A DNA stretch of 64,000 nucleotides from Arthrobacter sp. ISL-5 (GTDB lineage Bacteria > Actinomycetota > Actinomycetes > Actinomycetales > Micrococcaceae): the NCBI RefSeq assembly GCF_018613835.1, contig NZ_JAGGPM010000025.1, forward strand, positions 92,460 to 156,459. The letters run 5' to 3'. How positions within the stretch are numbered: the stretch's first letter is position 1; the number at the start of each line of letters is the position of its first letter. A model generated the notes under the pieces. The model was not told the DNA's origin, searched no databases, and saw only the letters and a list, made by a program, of their open reading frames with translations. Shown here one piece after another: positions 25,943 through 34,707 of this stretch. Position numbers and translations under genes: made by a program.

Positions 25943-27940
25943 ATGGCAACAGAGACAGTTGCAAAACCCCGCACCAGCGTGCGGGTTCACGTCCAGAAGT
26001 TCGGGACGTTCCTGTCCGGCATGATCATGCCCAACATCGGGGCGTTCATCGCCTGGGGCATCATCACGGCTCTCTTCATCGAGAAGGGATGGATCCCCGT
26101 CCCTGCACTCGGCGGCTTCGGCACCAACGCCGCAGGTGCGCCGAATGTGGGCCTCGTCGGCCCCATGATCACCTACCTTTTGCCTCTCCTGATTGCCTAC
26201 ACCGGCGGCAAGATGGTCTACGACGTCCGCGGCGGCGTCGTTGGCGCCATCGGCACCATGGGCGTCATCGTCGGCGCCGGCATCCCGATGTTCATCGGCG
26301 CCATGATCATGGGCCCCCTCGGCGGCTGGACCATGAAGAAGCTCGACGCAATTTGGCACGGGAAGATCCGCCCCGGCTTTGAGATGCTGGTCAACAACTT
26401 CTCCGCCGGCATCTGGGGCGCCCTCCTGGCAATGCTTGGCTTCTACGGCATCTCCCCGTTGGTTACGGCCTTCAGTACGGCCGCGGGCAATTTCGTCCAG
26501 TTCCTGGTGAACAACGGCCTGCTGCCCCTTACCTCCATTTTCATCGAGCCTGCCAAAGTCCTCTTCCTCAACAACGCCATCAACCACGGCGTGCTCACGC
26601 CGCTTGGCGTCCAGCAGTCGCTTCAGCAGGGCAAGTCCATCCTGTTCCTGCTTGAGGCTAATCCCGGCCCGGGCTTCGGCATCCTGCTCGCCTACATGTT
26701 CTTTGGCCGTGGCGCGGCAAAGGCCTCAGCTCCCGGCGCCGCGATCATTCAATTCCTCGGCGGTATCCACGAGATTTACTTCCCGTACGTCCTCATGCGC
26801 CCGCTGCTGATCCTTGCAGCGATCGCCGGCGGCATGACGGGCATCGCGACACTCGCCGTCACCAACTCCGGCCTCGTCGCTCCGGCGGCTCCGGGATCCA
26901 TCTTCGCGGTGATCGCCCAGACCTCCCGCGACAGCTACGTCGGAGTGATCCTCTCCGTGCTGCTCGCGACGACGGTTTCCTTCCTCGTGGCGTCGCTGAT
27001 CCTGCGCACCACCCGCCACAGCGACGAGGGCGATCTCAGCGCCGCTACCAGCCGCATGGAGGACATGAAGGGCAAGAAGAGCTCCGTCGCCTCGGCCCTC
27101 ACGGGTGCGGGCGCCGGCGGCACGGCGGTCCTGACCCGTCCCATCGAGAACATCGTGTTCGCGTGCGACGCCGGCATGGGTTCCAGCGCCATGGGCGCCT
27201 CGGTGCTGCGGAACAAGATCAAGGCGGCGGGTTTCCCGGACGTCAAGGTCACCAACGCGTCCATCGCGAACCTCACGGACACCTACGACGTCGTGATCAC
27301 GCACCAGGACCTCACCGAGCGGGCGAAGCCCGCCACGGCCAGTGCCGTCCACTACTCCGTAGACAACTTCATGAACAGCCCGCGCTATGACGAGATCGTG
27401 GAACTGGTCAAGAGCAGCAACACCCAAGGAACCGCCGACGCCGGTGGCGCAGCTGCTCCCGCAGCCGCCGCTCCCGCAGCAGGGGCAGCGGAAGCCGGCG
27501 CCCCGCCGTCGGGCATCCTGGTGGCTGACAGTGTGGTCCTCAACGGCTCCGCCACAACCCGGGACGCCGCGATCGACGAGGCCGGCCAGCTGCTGCTGGC
27601 GCGCGGAGCCGTGGATAACGACTACATCCTCGCAATGCACGAGCGGGAGGAATCCGTGTCCACCTACATGGGCAGCTTCCTGGCTATCCCGCACGGCACC
27701 AACGCCGCCAAGGACCACATCATGAAATCCGCCGTGTCCGTGATCCGCTACCCGAACGGCATCGACTGGAACGGCAAGGAGGTCAAGTTCGTGGTGGGCG
27801 TGGCCGGTATCAACAATGAACACCTCCACATCCTCTCCTCGATCGCGAAGGTCTTCACGAACAAGGCGCAGGTGGCACAGCTTGAGGCCGCAACCTCCGT
27901 CGAGGAAGTGCTGGAGCTGTTTGGAAAGGTCAACGCATAG
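25943..27940 (+). CDS. mtlA: PTS mannitol transporter, fused EIICBA
   Basis: 665 residues from ATG 25943, which has AGGAAA upstream. Domain order is IIC (residues about 10-345, multi-membrane, with the GGIHEIYFPYVLMRP motif), IIB (about 385-480, phosphocysteine in VFACDAGMGSSAMG), an Ala/Pro/Gly linker, then IIA (about 520-665, phosphohistidine in FLAIPHGTNAAKDH). It imports mannitol as mannitol-1-phosphate using phosphate from enzyme I and HPr. Its stop overlaps the GTG of mtlD (TAGTG). Confidence 0.96.
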   Translation: MATETVAKPRTSVRVHVQKFGTFLSGMIMPNIGAFIAWGIITALFIEKGWIPVPALGGFGTNAAGAPNVGLVGPMITYLLPLLIAYTGGKMVYDVRGGVVGAIGTMGVIVGAGIPMFIGAMIMGPLGGWTMKKLDAIWHGKIRPGFEMLVNNFSAGIWGALLAMLGFYGISPLVTAFSTAAGNFVQFLVNNGLLPLTSIFIEPAKVLFLNNAINHGVLTPLGVQQSLQQGKSILFLLEANPGPGFGILLAYMFFGRGAAKASAPGAAIIQFLGGIHEIYFPYVLMRPLLILAAIAGGMTGIATLAVTNSGLVAPAAPGSIFAVIAQTSRDSYVGVILSVLLATTVSFLVASLILRTTRHSDEGDLSAATSRMEDMKGKKSSVASALTGAGAGGTAVLTRPIENIVFACDAGMGSSAMGASVLRNKIKAAGFPDVKVTNASIANLTDTYDVVITHQDLTERAKPATASAVHYSVDNFMNSPRYDEIVELVKSSNTQGTADAGGAAAPAAAAPAAGAAEAGAPPSGILVADSVVLNGSATTRDAAIDEAGQLLLARGAVDNDYILAMHEREESVSTYMGSFLAIPHGTNAAKDHIMKSAVSVIRYPNGIDWNGKEVKFVVGVAGINNEHLHILSSIAKVFTNKAQVAQLEAATSVEEVLELFGKVNA

Positions 27941-29103
27941 TGAAGGCTGTACATTTTGGCGCCGGAAACATCGGCCGCGGATTCGTCGGGCTGCTGCTGC
28001 ACGAGGCCGGGTATGAGGTGGTGTTCGCGGACGTTGCGGACGCCCTCATATCCCAGCTTGCCGCGGCGGACAGCTATGCCGTCCACGAGGTGGGGGAGAA
28101 CCCCACCGTGCGCACCGTGGACAACTTCCGGGCGGTCAACTCCGGCACCCAGGAGGCGCGGCTGATCGAAGAGATCGCGACGGCGGACATCGTCACCACC
28201 GCCGTGGGGCCGCACATCCTCAAGTTCGTGGCTCCCGCGATTGCGAAGGGAATTGCCGCCCGGGCCGCAGGAAAGGCGCCGCTTCAGGTAATGGCCTGCG
28301 AGAACGCCATCAACGCCACGGACATCCTGCGTGAGGCGATCGTGCAGTCCTGGGATGACGCCGCCGGGCCGCTGGACGAGGCGGCGGTGTTTGCCAACAC
28401 TGCCGTGGACCGGATCGTGCCCAACCAGGAACCCGGCCAGGGGCTGGACGTCACGGTGGAGACGTTCTACGAATGGGTCATCGACCGCACGCCATTTGGC
28501 GGCGCCGCGCCCGTCATTCCGGGCGCCACGTTCGTGGACCGGCTGGGGCCCTACATCGAGCGGAAGCTGTTCACGGTTAATACGGGCCACGCGTCGGCCG
28601 CGTACTTCGGGTACGAGGCCGGAGTGGAAAAGATCTCCGAGGCCATGGCGGACCAGGACGTGGCGGCGGACGTGCGGGCCGTGCTCGACGAAACCAAGCA
28701 GCTGCTCGTGTCCAAGCACGGCTTCAACCACGACGAGCAGGAAGCCTACGTCCAGAAGATCCTGGGCCGGTTCTCCAACCCGCACCTGCCCGACACCGTG
28801 CACCGCGTGGGGCGGGCGCCGCTGCGCAAGCTCAGCCGGCATGAACGGTTCATCGGCCCGGCGGCGGAGCTGGCGGAGCGGGGGATCGTGCCCGAGGCCC
28901 TCCTCGGGGCGATCGCCGCCGCCCTGCGCTTCAACGATCCTGCCGACGCCGAGGCCGTGGAGCTCGGGCAGATCCTGTCCGCCTCCTCGCCCGCCGAAGC
29001 AACCGAGCGGATCACGGGACTGACGGCGGACCACCCGCTGTTCGCGGCCGTCTGCGGCCTCGTCGAGGAACGCAAGGCAGAGGGCGTCACCGCTCCGGCC
29101 TGA
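27940..29103 (+). CDS. mtlD: Mannitol-1-phosphate 5-dehydrogenase
   Basis: 387 residues from a GTG start that overlaps the mtlA stop. It begins MKAVHFGAGNIGRGFVGLLL, the NAD-binding signature of MtlD. The C-terminal polyol dehydrogenase domain has KLFTVNTGHASAAYFGY (catalytic region with Asn/His) and RFSNPHLPDTVHRVGRAP. It oxidises mannitol-1-phosphate to fructose-6-phosphate in the cytoplasm, completing the pathway from MtlA. Confidence 0.96.
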   Translation: MKAVHFGAGNIGRGFVGLLLHEAGYEVVFADVADALISQLAAADSYAVHEVGENPTVRTVDNFRAVNSGTQEARLIEEIATADIVTTAVGPHILKFVAPAIAKGIAARAAGKAPLQVMACENAINATDILREAIVQSWDDAAGPLDEAAVFANTAVDRIVPNQEPGQGLDVTVETFYEWVIDRTPFGGAAPVIPGATFVDRLGPYIERKLFTVNTGHASAAYFGYEAGVEKISEAMADQDVAADVRAVLDETKQLLVSKHGFNHDEQEAYVQKILGRFSNPHLPDTVHRVGRAPLRKLSRHERFIGPAAELAERGIVPEALLGAIAAALRFNDPADAEAVELGQILSASSPAEATERITGLTADHPLFAAVCGLVEERKAEGVTAPA

Positions 29104-29124
29104 CCCCTCCCGCAACGCAACCCC

Positions 29125-29173
29125 AAACGAACGACGCCGGACCCAAGAAGGTGAGTTCCGGCGTCGTTCGTTT
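29125..29173 (+). terminator. Intrinsic terminator of the mtl operon
   Basis: A perfect 17-bp stem (29125-29141 with 29157-29173), 15-nt loop, ends in TTTTT at 29171-29175. It starts 22 bases after the mtlD stop. Homology to an alpha/beta hydrolase starts directly at its 3' edge. Confidence 0.9.
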
Positions 29174-29560
29174 TTGGCCACCGTTACCTGCACCGGCTGC
29201 ACAGGCTACTGGCTGAGACCGCCGACACCTATTCGGTTGACCTTCCCGGCTTCGGAAGTACGCCGAAACCGGACCGCCGGCTGTCGATGGCAGACTATGC
29301 CGGCTTCCTTCGGGCAGCCCTGGAGCAGGCAGGCGCAGGCTCCTGCGTGCTGATCGGGCACTCCATGGGGACGCAGTTCGCCGTCGAAGTGGCCAGGCAA
29401 CAGCCGGGCAGGTTCACGCAGCTGGTTCTGATGGGACCGGTGGTCGATTCCAGACGCCGGACCGTGGCGCGTCAGGCCTTCGACCTGACCGTGGACTGCC
29501 TGCTCTTCGAAAGCCCGACTTCCAACCTGCTGGTCGTTACTGACTATTTCCGGTGCGGGC
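29173..29560 (+). pseudogene. 5'- and 3'-truncated alpha/beta hydrolase remnant
   Basis: The frame from 29173 reads GHRYLHRLHRLLAET, then YSVDLPGFGSTPKPDRRLS and onward. It aligns without gaps over long stretches to the hydrolase at 22338-23192 (SHRYFARLHLELA, YSFDLPGFGGTPRPGRQVS, GHSMGAQFAVELALQQP, LMGPVVD, TDYFRTGLRW). The first ~60 residues (oxyanion strand) and the last ~90 (Asp and His of the triad) are missing. There is no start codon until ATG 29287. After TDYFRCGPRW the frame changes character and stops at 29616. It is a relic, probably from a duplication or horizontal segment trimmed at both ends. Confidence 0.82.
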
Positions 29561-29596
29561 CCCGATGGTCACACCGGCGACCGCAGGCCCATCGTC

Positions 29597-30253
29597 GTGA
29601 TTCCGGGGGTGTATGAAAGCCGGCAGTTCATGCTGCCCCTGATTACCGCCCTGCACGGCGCAGGGCACCCCGTGCATGTAGTGACCCTGCTGCAGAGGAA
29701 CCGGTTGGGCGTACCTGTCGCGGCCCGGTTCGTAGCAGAACACATCGCCGCGGCCGGCCTGAACGATGCGGTGATCGTCGCCCACAGCAAGGGCGGCCTG
29801 ATCGGGAAGTACATCATGCTTGCCCTGGACCCGGACCAGCGCATCGACCGAATGATCGCCATCTGCACGCCGTTCTCCGGATCGCGCTATGCCCGGTACC
29901 TGCTCATCCCGAGTCTTCGCGTTTTCTCACCCCGTAACGCCCTGACCCTGCAGATGGCCCGGGAGGAAGCCATCAACCACCGCATCAGCTCCGTTTACGG
30001 CGTCTTTGACCCGCACGTCACCGAAGGCAGCGTCCTGCCGGGAGCCAGGAACATCCGGCTCCCGGCGGCCGGCCATTTCCGGATCCTGGGCGATGCGGGG
30101 ACTGTTCGAGCCATATTAGAGCAGATAGAGGCGGACTTACCGCCTCCGGCCAGCACGAGTCCCGCGCATAACAACCAGCCCCGGATCCGACAATTTGACA
30201 GGCAGACAGGACAGCAGCTCTGGTTGAGGACGGAGCGCATCGGCGGCGCCTGA
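29597..30253 (+). CDS. Alpha/beta hydrolase (lipase/PGAP1-like), possibly 5'-truncated
   Basis: 218 residues from GTG 29597. It opens in the oxyanion strand VIPGVYESRQFMLPLI and has a nucleophile elbow VIVAHSKGGLIGKY (Ser), ICTPFSGSRYARYL and a late histidine in LPAAGHFRILG, so the triad may be complete. Lipases of this type normally have an N-terminal strand before the oxyanion motif; the same frame is open upstream through GPDGHTGDRRPIV, inside the hydrolase remnant, so the native start is probably lost or lies there. It precedes the LssY-domain gene by 35 bases. Confidence 0.65.
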   Translation: MIPGVYESRQFMLPLITALHGAGHPVHVVTLLQRNRLGVPVAARFVAEHIAAAGLNDAVIVAHSKGGLIGKYIMLALDPDQRIDRMIAICTPFSGSRYARYLLIPSLRVFSPRNALTLQMAREEAINHRISSVYGVFDPHVTEGSVLPGARNIRLPAAGHFRILGDAGTVRAILEQIEADLPPPASTSPAHNNQPRIRQFDRQTGQQLWLRTERIGGA

Positions 30254-30288
30254 CGCCGAACGCCCTGAGCATGGAAGGAGAACCGCTA

Positions 30289-31194
30289 GTGCCGCGGGGT
30301 AAGGATGACGAGGCTCTTCCTGTAGAGCCGGCTGTTGCGCCGGACCGTGAACGGCCTGACAGTCGTCGGGACCGGAGGCAGAGCCGCTGGGCAACAGTGC
30401 TGTCCGTGGGGCAGCGGGTTCTCTATGCAGCAGTCACAGCCGTTGTCGGCTGGGCGGTCTACTACTTCCTGCTCTCCCGCCTGGCACGGGGGCCTGAGCA
30501 GGTTTGGGTGTTCCTGCCGGTCTGGCTCATCCTCGCCTACGCCCTGTTGCCGCGCGTGCACAGGATGCTGACCAGTCTTTACATCCCCGACTACTTCATC
30601 GGCCGCGCGCGGACCGGCGACGGAGTGCTCGGGGATCCGGTGAATCTAGGGGTCGTCGGGCCTGAGGAGGAGCTGCGGCAGGCAATGCTGGCCGCCGGGT
30701 GGACCGAGGCTGACCCCCTGACCGCCGCCACTGCTTGGCGAACCCTTACTTCCACTGTCCTCCGGCGCAGCTATCCTGCTGCGCCGGTCAGTTGGCTGTA
30801 CGTCTTCGGGCACAAGCAGAATATGGCATTCCAACGTGAGATTGAAGGAAACCCGCGCAAAAGGCACCACGTCCGGTTCTGGAAATGCCCTGAGGGATGG
30901 ATGCTGCCCGGTGGAATAGCGGTGGATTGGGTGGGCGCCGGAACGTACGACAGAAGCGTCGGCCTGTCCCTCTTCACCTTCCAGATCACTCACAAGATCG
31001 CCGACCGCACTGACGAGGAACGCGATTTCATAATCCGGACCCTTCAGGCCTCCAACGCAGTCGAATCAGTGCACATCATCAGGAACTTTTCCTCCGGATA
31101 TCACCACCGCAATGGTGGCGGCGACTCCATTCGCACTGATGGCCATCTGCCGATCATCGACCTGAACCCTCCGGACCGCCACGGAAGGCCGTAA
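30289..31194 (+). CDS. LssY C-terminal domain membrane protein
   Basis: 301 residues. GTG 30289 is chosen because AAGGAG lies 8 bases upstream; the ATG at 30271 would place that motif inside the gene. A polar N-terminus is followed by two membrane segments (VLYAAVTAVVGWAVYYFLLS and VWVFLPVWLILAYALLP). The soluble C-terminal part has the LssY_C blocks WTEADPLTAATAWRTL, STVLRRSYPAAPVSWLYVFG, FQREIEGNPRKRHHVRFW, VDWVGAGTYDRSVGL and FTFQITHKI. Molecular function of this domain is unknown; it is named after a type I secretion-linked locus of Legionella. It probably forms an operon with the hydrolase before it. Confidence 0.8.
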   Translation: MPRGKDDEALPVEPAVAPDRERPDSRRDRRQSRWATVLSVGQRVLYAAVTAVVGWAVYYFLLSRLARGPEQVWVFLPVWLILAYALLPRVHRMLTSLYIPDYFIGRARTGDGVLGDPVNLGVVGPEEELRQAMLAAGWTEADPLTAATAWRTLTSTVLRRSYPAAPVSWLYVFGHKQNMAFQREIEGNPRKRHHVRFWKCPEGWMLPGGIAVDWVGAGTYDRSVGLSLFTFQITHKIADRTDEERDFIIRTLQASNAVESVHIIRNFSSGYHHRNGGGDSIRTDGHLPIIDLNPPDRHGRP

Positions 31195-31217
31195 CTGCAA
31201 TGTTCCCTCAATCCGCG

Positions 31218-31460
31218 TCAGGGTTGGGACTTGGTGCCTTGAGCGGAATCAATAGGATACTCGGTGCGGAAACCAATCAATTTGTGGGTTCCGTCGCAGT
31301 ACGGCTTGATCGCCGACGCCCCGCAGCGGCACAGCGCCACGGTTTTCCGCTGCCTCGGCAAGAGATCCCCGGAAGGGGTGACAATTTCAAAGTCTCCGCG
31401 GACAATCAGAGGTCCGTCGGGGCAGACCACGATCGAGCCGTCGGCGGGTTCCTGGTTCAT
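31218..31460 (-). CDS. CDGSH iron-sulphur domain protein
   Basis: 80 residues. The cluster motif CRCGASAIKPYCDGTH matches C-x-C-x2-S-x3-P-x-C-D-G-[ST]-H, the 3Cys-1His ligand set of mitoNEET-type [2Fe-2S] proteins. The N-terminal half is a short beta-rich segment (GSIVVCPDGPLIVRGDFEIV). Such proteins transfer electrons or clusters. Its ATG overlaps the stop of the glycosyltransferase gene (ATGA), making it the third gene of a translationally coupled operon. Confidence 0.92.
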   Translation of the reverse strand: MNQEPADGSIVVCPDGPLIVRGDFEIVTPSGDLLPRQRKTVALCRCGASAIKPYCDGTHKLIGFRTEYPIDSAQGTKSQP

Positions 31461-32503
31461 GTATGCTCCCTGGTCTGGCTGTCGAATGGGCTGGCGGATG
31501 GATTGGGGTGGAGCTTGCCTTCGTGCCGGCGCCGCAGTTCGGTAGGGGAGTGCGCGGCAGTCCTGAGCCGGGTTCCTGAGTAGGGGATGCCGCCGCTCAC
31601 CCTGAGAAATAGCGCGATCCAGATGCAAAGGGCCCTTTCCATGACCCAAAGCGGGGCGAACCAGCTCGTCCGGGCCGGAAAGGCGCTCCGCCCGTTATGG
31701 CGTCTTCTGCCGATCTCGGCAAGAGCCAAGGCGGCGCCTGCGAGGCCGAAAACGGCGGGGGCCCGCCGGTGATGCGGGAGCGCTGCCAAGCCCGCAACAG
31801 CAGGCAGCAGGGCAAGTTCCGCGATGAGGCGTCCAGGCTGGGCGAAGTCGTCGTACGCCTGCCGGATGCGCTGGCGGAAGAAGTGCCGGGATGTGGGGGG
31901 CCTGCGCGCAACAAACAGGTCCGGCAGCAGTTTTTCGCGCCCTCCGGCGGCCTTGACGGTACGGATCAGTTCGAGGTTCTCAAACAGCACAGCGCTGTAG
32001 CCCTCCGTGGCCTGAAGCGCCGCGCGTCGTACGGCTAGAGTGCCTGGGAAATCGCTGGACAAGGCCCGGTTGATGAGCGTCCGTGATGTATCCCAACATG
32101 CATGCCACGGCAAGGACGTGAAGTAGTTCTGCGGCCTGGCGACATCGGCGTCGTCAAGGTGATTCACGATGGCGGCGAGCGACTCGGCCGTGTACCGCAC
32201 GTCGTCGTCGGCAATCACCAGCCTTTCGGCGCCGCTGAGGCGCGCGGCGGTCATCACTGCGGTGACTTTACCGTTGCCGGTTCCCGGAGCAGGCCTGATA
32301 TGGCGTACGGCCGCCGGGAACAGCGCCCGGTGGCGGGCGAAGAGAGCGGCATCGGAACCGTCTACTACCGTCACCGGGATCCATGCGCAAAGCTCCTCGA
32401 GATAGTGAACGAACTCGTCAAGCCCCGAGTCCTCCGCCCAGCGCACCGGCAGGATGTACTCGCCCCGCGGCTCAGCCGTGCCGTGTGCGGCTCCGCCGGT
32501 CAT
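31457..32503 (-). CDS. Family 2 glycosyltransferase
   Basis: 348 residues. GT-A fold: YILPVRWAEDSGLDEFVHYL, then ERLVIADDDVRYTAESLAAIV with the metal-binding DDD at 99-101, and a later FENLELIRTVKAAGG block. The C-terminal 110 residues contain three hydrophobic stretches and end FLRVSGGIPYSGTRL, so the enzyme is probably membrane-associated. The acceptor is unknown. Its start overlaps the stop of the diiron protein gene and its stop overlaps the start of the CDGSH gene (ATGA both times). Confidence 0.82.
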   Translation of the reverse strand: MTGGAAHGTAEPRGEYILPVRWAEDSGLDEFVHYLEELCAWIPVTVVDGSDAALFARHRALFPAAVRHIRPAPGTGNGKVTAVMTAARLSGAERLVIADDDVRYTAESLAAIVNHLDDADVARPQNYFTSLPWHACWDTSRTLINRALSSDFPGTLAVRRAALQATEGYSAVLFENLELIRTVKAAGGREKLLPDLFVARRPPTSRHFFRQRIRQAYDDFAQPGRLIAELALLPAVAGLAALPHHRRAPAVFGLAGAALALAEIGRRRHNGRSAFPARTSWFAPLWVMERALCIWIALFLRVSGGIPYSGTRLRTAAHSPTELRRRHEGKLHPNPSASPFDSQTREHT

Positions 32504-33558
32504 GCCGCTGTGGGGAGGCCGGTGCGCAGTGAGGACCTGCCGTTTTCCCAGGCATCCATAATGTGTACGGTGAGCCTGGCGTCAATGGCAAGGACCGCCG
32601 TCGCGCCGAATAGGACGTCGGCGAGGAGGCCCGGTTCTGTCTCCACTAGGCCGCCGGCGAGGTCCCTCCCGGCTATCTGCTCGTGGACGGCGTCCGCCTC
32701 AACATGCTCATCGAAATAGCCGGTCACATGGGCATCGAAGCCGTGACGCCGGAAACCGCTGCCGTAGAGCTGGTTGGGCCGGGACGACGTCATCTCGTAG
32801 ATTGCCAGATGTCCCGCGATGGCACCCCGGAGTCTCCGGTTCAGCCCGAACAGGGACATCATGTTCACGCTTGCCAGGGAGATTGCGGGCACCGTGTCCA
32901 CATAGCAGCCGTAGCGGTCATCCAGCCCGAGTCCCCTCATGGTCCGGGCGAACAGTGCGCTGTGCATACGATCCGGGCGGCCGCCGCCGTACTCGTCAGC
33001 CTGAATTTCCACGAGCGCTGCCTTGGCCCGCCCAGCCAGCCGCGGAATGGCCCAAGTGTGGGGGTCGGCTTCCTTCAGCTGATAGATGGACTTATGAATC
33101 AGGAATTCACCGAGCTGCTCGAGCGTGGCCTTCTTGGCAACGTAGCGCGACAGGCTCGGCCCGTTGTCGGCCTGCGCCAGTCCGAACAGGAGGGCCGCAA
33201 CCCCGTCGCTGTCGGGAGCCGCGGCGGACGGAACCCGGTCGGACTCCGGGACTGCCAGTTCAGCTGAGGCTCGCAGGGCATGCTCGAAGGGTTCCTCCAG
33301 CAGCTGGCGGATCCTGATCAGTCCTGGATTCCATTCCCAGCGATCATCCACCCCGTCCAGGCCGCCGTAGTGCAGTTCGTAGAGGCACAACAGCGCCAGC
33401 TGGACGTCGCCGTCGTCGACGATGTCTTCGACGAGGGGCAACTGCCCCGTGACCAGCTGCTCCAGGCTGGTCTGGGCCACAGGGTCGCCCCCGGGCTCCC
33501 CGGCGAGGATGCCGAGCAGCCCGGCGCTGATGGGTCCCCGCGGTTCAGGGATCTTCAT
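32500..33558 (-). CDS. Haem-oxygenase-like diiron oxidase family protein
   Basis: 352 residues, mostly helical, matching the family named iron-containing redox enzyme (Haem_oxygenas_2; relatives UndA, CADD, BesC, SznF). Candidate metal ligands are Glu163/His167 in QLKEADPHTW, Glu184/Glu189 in EIQADEYGGG and the H-x3-D-x2-H triad His285/Asp289/His292 in YFDEHVEADAVHE. The N-terminal YELHYGGLDGVDDRWEW block is characteristic of the actinobacterial subgroup. Relatives use O2 to cleave or hydroxylate fatty acids or amino acids. It heads the operon with the glycosyltransferase and CDGSH genes; the actual substrate is unknown. Confidence 0.85.
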   Translation of the reverse strand: MKIPEPRGPISAGLLGILAGEPGGDPVAQTSLEQLVTGQLPLVEDIVDDGDVQLALLCLYELHYGGLDGVDDRWEWNPGLIRIRQLLEEPFEHALRASAELAVPESDRVPSAAAPDSDGVAALLFGLAQADNGPSLSRYVAKKATLEQLGEFLIHKSIYQLKEADPHTWAIPRLAGRAKAALVEIQADEYGGGRPDRMHSALFARTMRGLGLDDRYGCYVDTVPAISLASVNMMSLFGLNRRLRGAIAGHLAIYEMTSSRPNQLYGSGFRRHGFDAHVTGYFDEHVEADAVHEQIAGRDLAGGLVETEPGLLADVLFGATAVLAIDARLTVHIMDAWENGRSSLRTGLPTAA

Positions 33559-33629
33559 GATTCTCCTATGGTCGCGTCAGCTGTGACGGCTACGGAAAGG
33601 GACGGCAGTGGTGTTAGAGCGAGGAGGTC

Positions 33630-34088
33630 TCAGCGTCTGGCGGACGTCCCGCGTGCGGTGTCGCGGGACAGCATCACTGCCAGGGCGATCATGCCGAGGC
33701 CGAGGAGAAGGTGCAGCCAGTTGTCCGCGTTGTTGACGGGCACGAAGTTCGCGGGAGTGTCGTGCCCGATCAGGAGGCCGTAGAGCCACAGGACTAGATA
33801 GACGACCCCGCCATACAGGAGGAAGTTCCGGGCCTGCGTATGCGTGCGAGCCATGAGGATCCCCGCCACTCCGAAGAGCAGGTGGACGATGTTGTGCAGG
33901 ACGGAGACCTGGAAGATTCCCAGTAGCAGGGCCTCCGAGCCATGCCCGGCGAAGCCGAGGGAACTGTAGTTGCTGGTGATGCCGGGAATGAATCCCAAGA
34001 TGCCCACCAACAGGAAGACGGCACCCACTGCCTGGGACGCTTTCTGCAGGTTACTCTTGTGGCCTGTCGTGCGGTTCGTGGTCGCCAT
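33630..34088 (-). CDS. DUF4383 membrane protein
   Basis: 152 residues with four membrane segments: AVGAVFLLVGILGFIPG, VSVLHNIVHLLFGVAGILMA, FLLYGGVVYLVLWLYGLLIG and WLHLLLGLGMIALAVML. The histidine-bearing segment VSVLHNIVHLLFG and the DNWLHLLLG motif identify DUF4383. Function unknown. It lies 71 bases upstream of the diiron protein gene on the same strand and could share its transcript. Confidence 0.85.
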   Translation of the reverse strand: MATTNRTTGHKSNLQKASQAVGAVFLLVGILGFIPGITSNYSSLGFAGHGSEALLLGIFQVSVLHNIVHLLFGVAGILMARTHTQARNFLLYGGVVYLVLWLYGLLIGHDTPANFVPVNNADNWLHLLLGLGMIALAVMLSRDTARGTSARR

Positions 34089-34163
34089 GGCGCCTACTCC
34101 TTATTTGTTGACTGACTTGATTGGGTGTTTACAGTTCGGCTTCCTTCTTGCACTGCGTAAACC

Positions 34164-34499
34164 TCAGACCACCGTCTTGTTTCCCCGCCTGCGCCACCAG
34201 AACAAGGCCAAGACGAGGGTGATCACAACGACTGCGCCGATGACGTAGGGGGCGTAGTTTGTCCTGTTGGCCTCTGATTCGGCCGGTTCGCCGGTGCCGG
34301 GGTTGACCGGGTTGTCCGAGGGTGCGACGGAAGGCGACGGGGTGCTGGCTGCGGGGGTCGAGGTCTGGACAGATGATAAAATATCCGCCGAATACACCGT
34401 GCCGGCCCTGGCCGGAGCAGCCGTCGACGGGGCGGCGAATGAAAGAGTGCCGGCGGCGACGATCAGCCCGAGCGTAATCGCGGCGAGAATTCTGCGCAT
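34164..34499 (-). CDS. Secreted, membrane-anchored small protein
   Basis: 111 residues from ATG 34499. A signal peptide (MRRILAAITLGLIVAAGTLSFAAPSTAAPA) is followed by a Ser/Thr/Pro-rich extracellular segment and a C-terminal membrane anchor YAPYVIGAVVVITLVLALFWW with an RRRGNK tail. There is no LPXTG sorting motif. It is a type I membrane protein of about 80 mature residues; no family recognised. Stalk-like composition suggests a cell-surface role. Confidence 0.65.
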   Translation of the reverse strand: MRRILAAITLGLIVAAGTLSFAAPSTAAPARAGTVYSADILSSVQTSTPAASTPSPSVAPSDNPVNPGTGEPAESEANRTNYAPYVIGAVVVITLVLALFWWRRRGNKTVV

Positions 34500-34707
34500 T
34501 GATCCTCCTACTCGATTCTTGCTGACAACAGCGAGACCATTTGCTCCCGCAGGAACTGGCACCCGCCACCCGGACATGCGCCGGGAAAATATAGTAAGCA
34601 TGATTAGCATTAAACACTAAGTAGCCTTGCTTTCCGGCATGTTGATGTCTCGCGGGGTTCCGCACAGCGACCCAGCCGCATAAATACGGCCGCATGCGGG
34701 GAATGAC

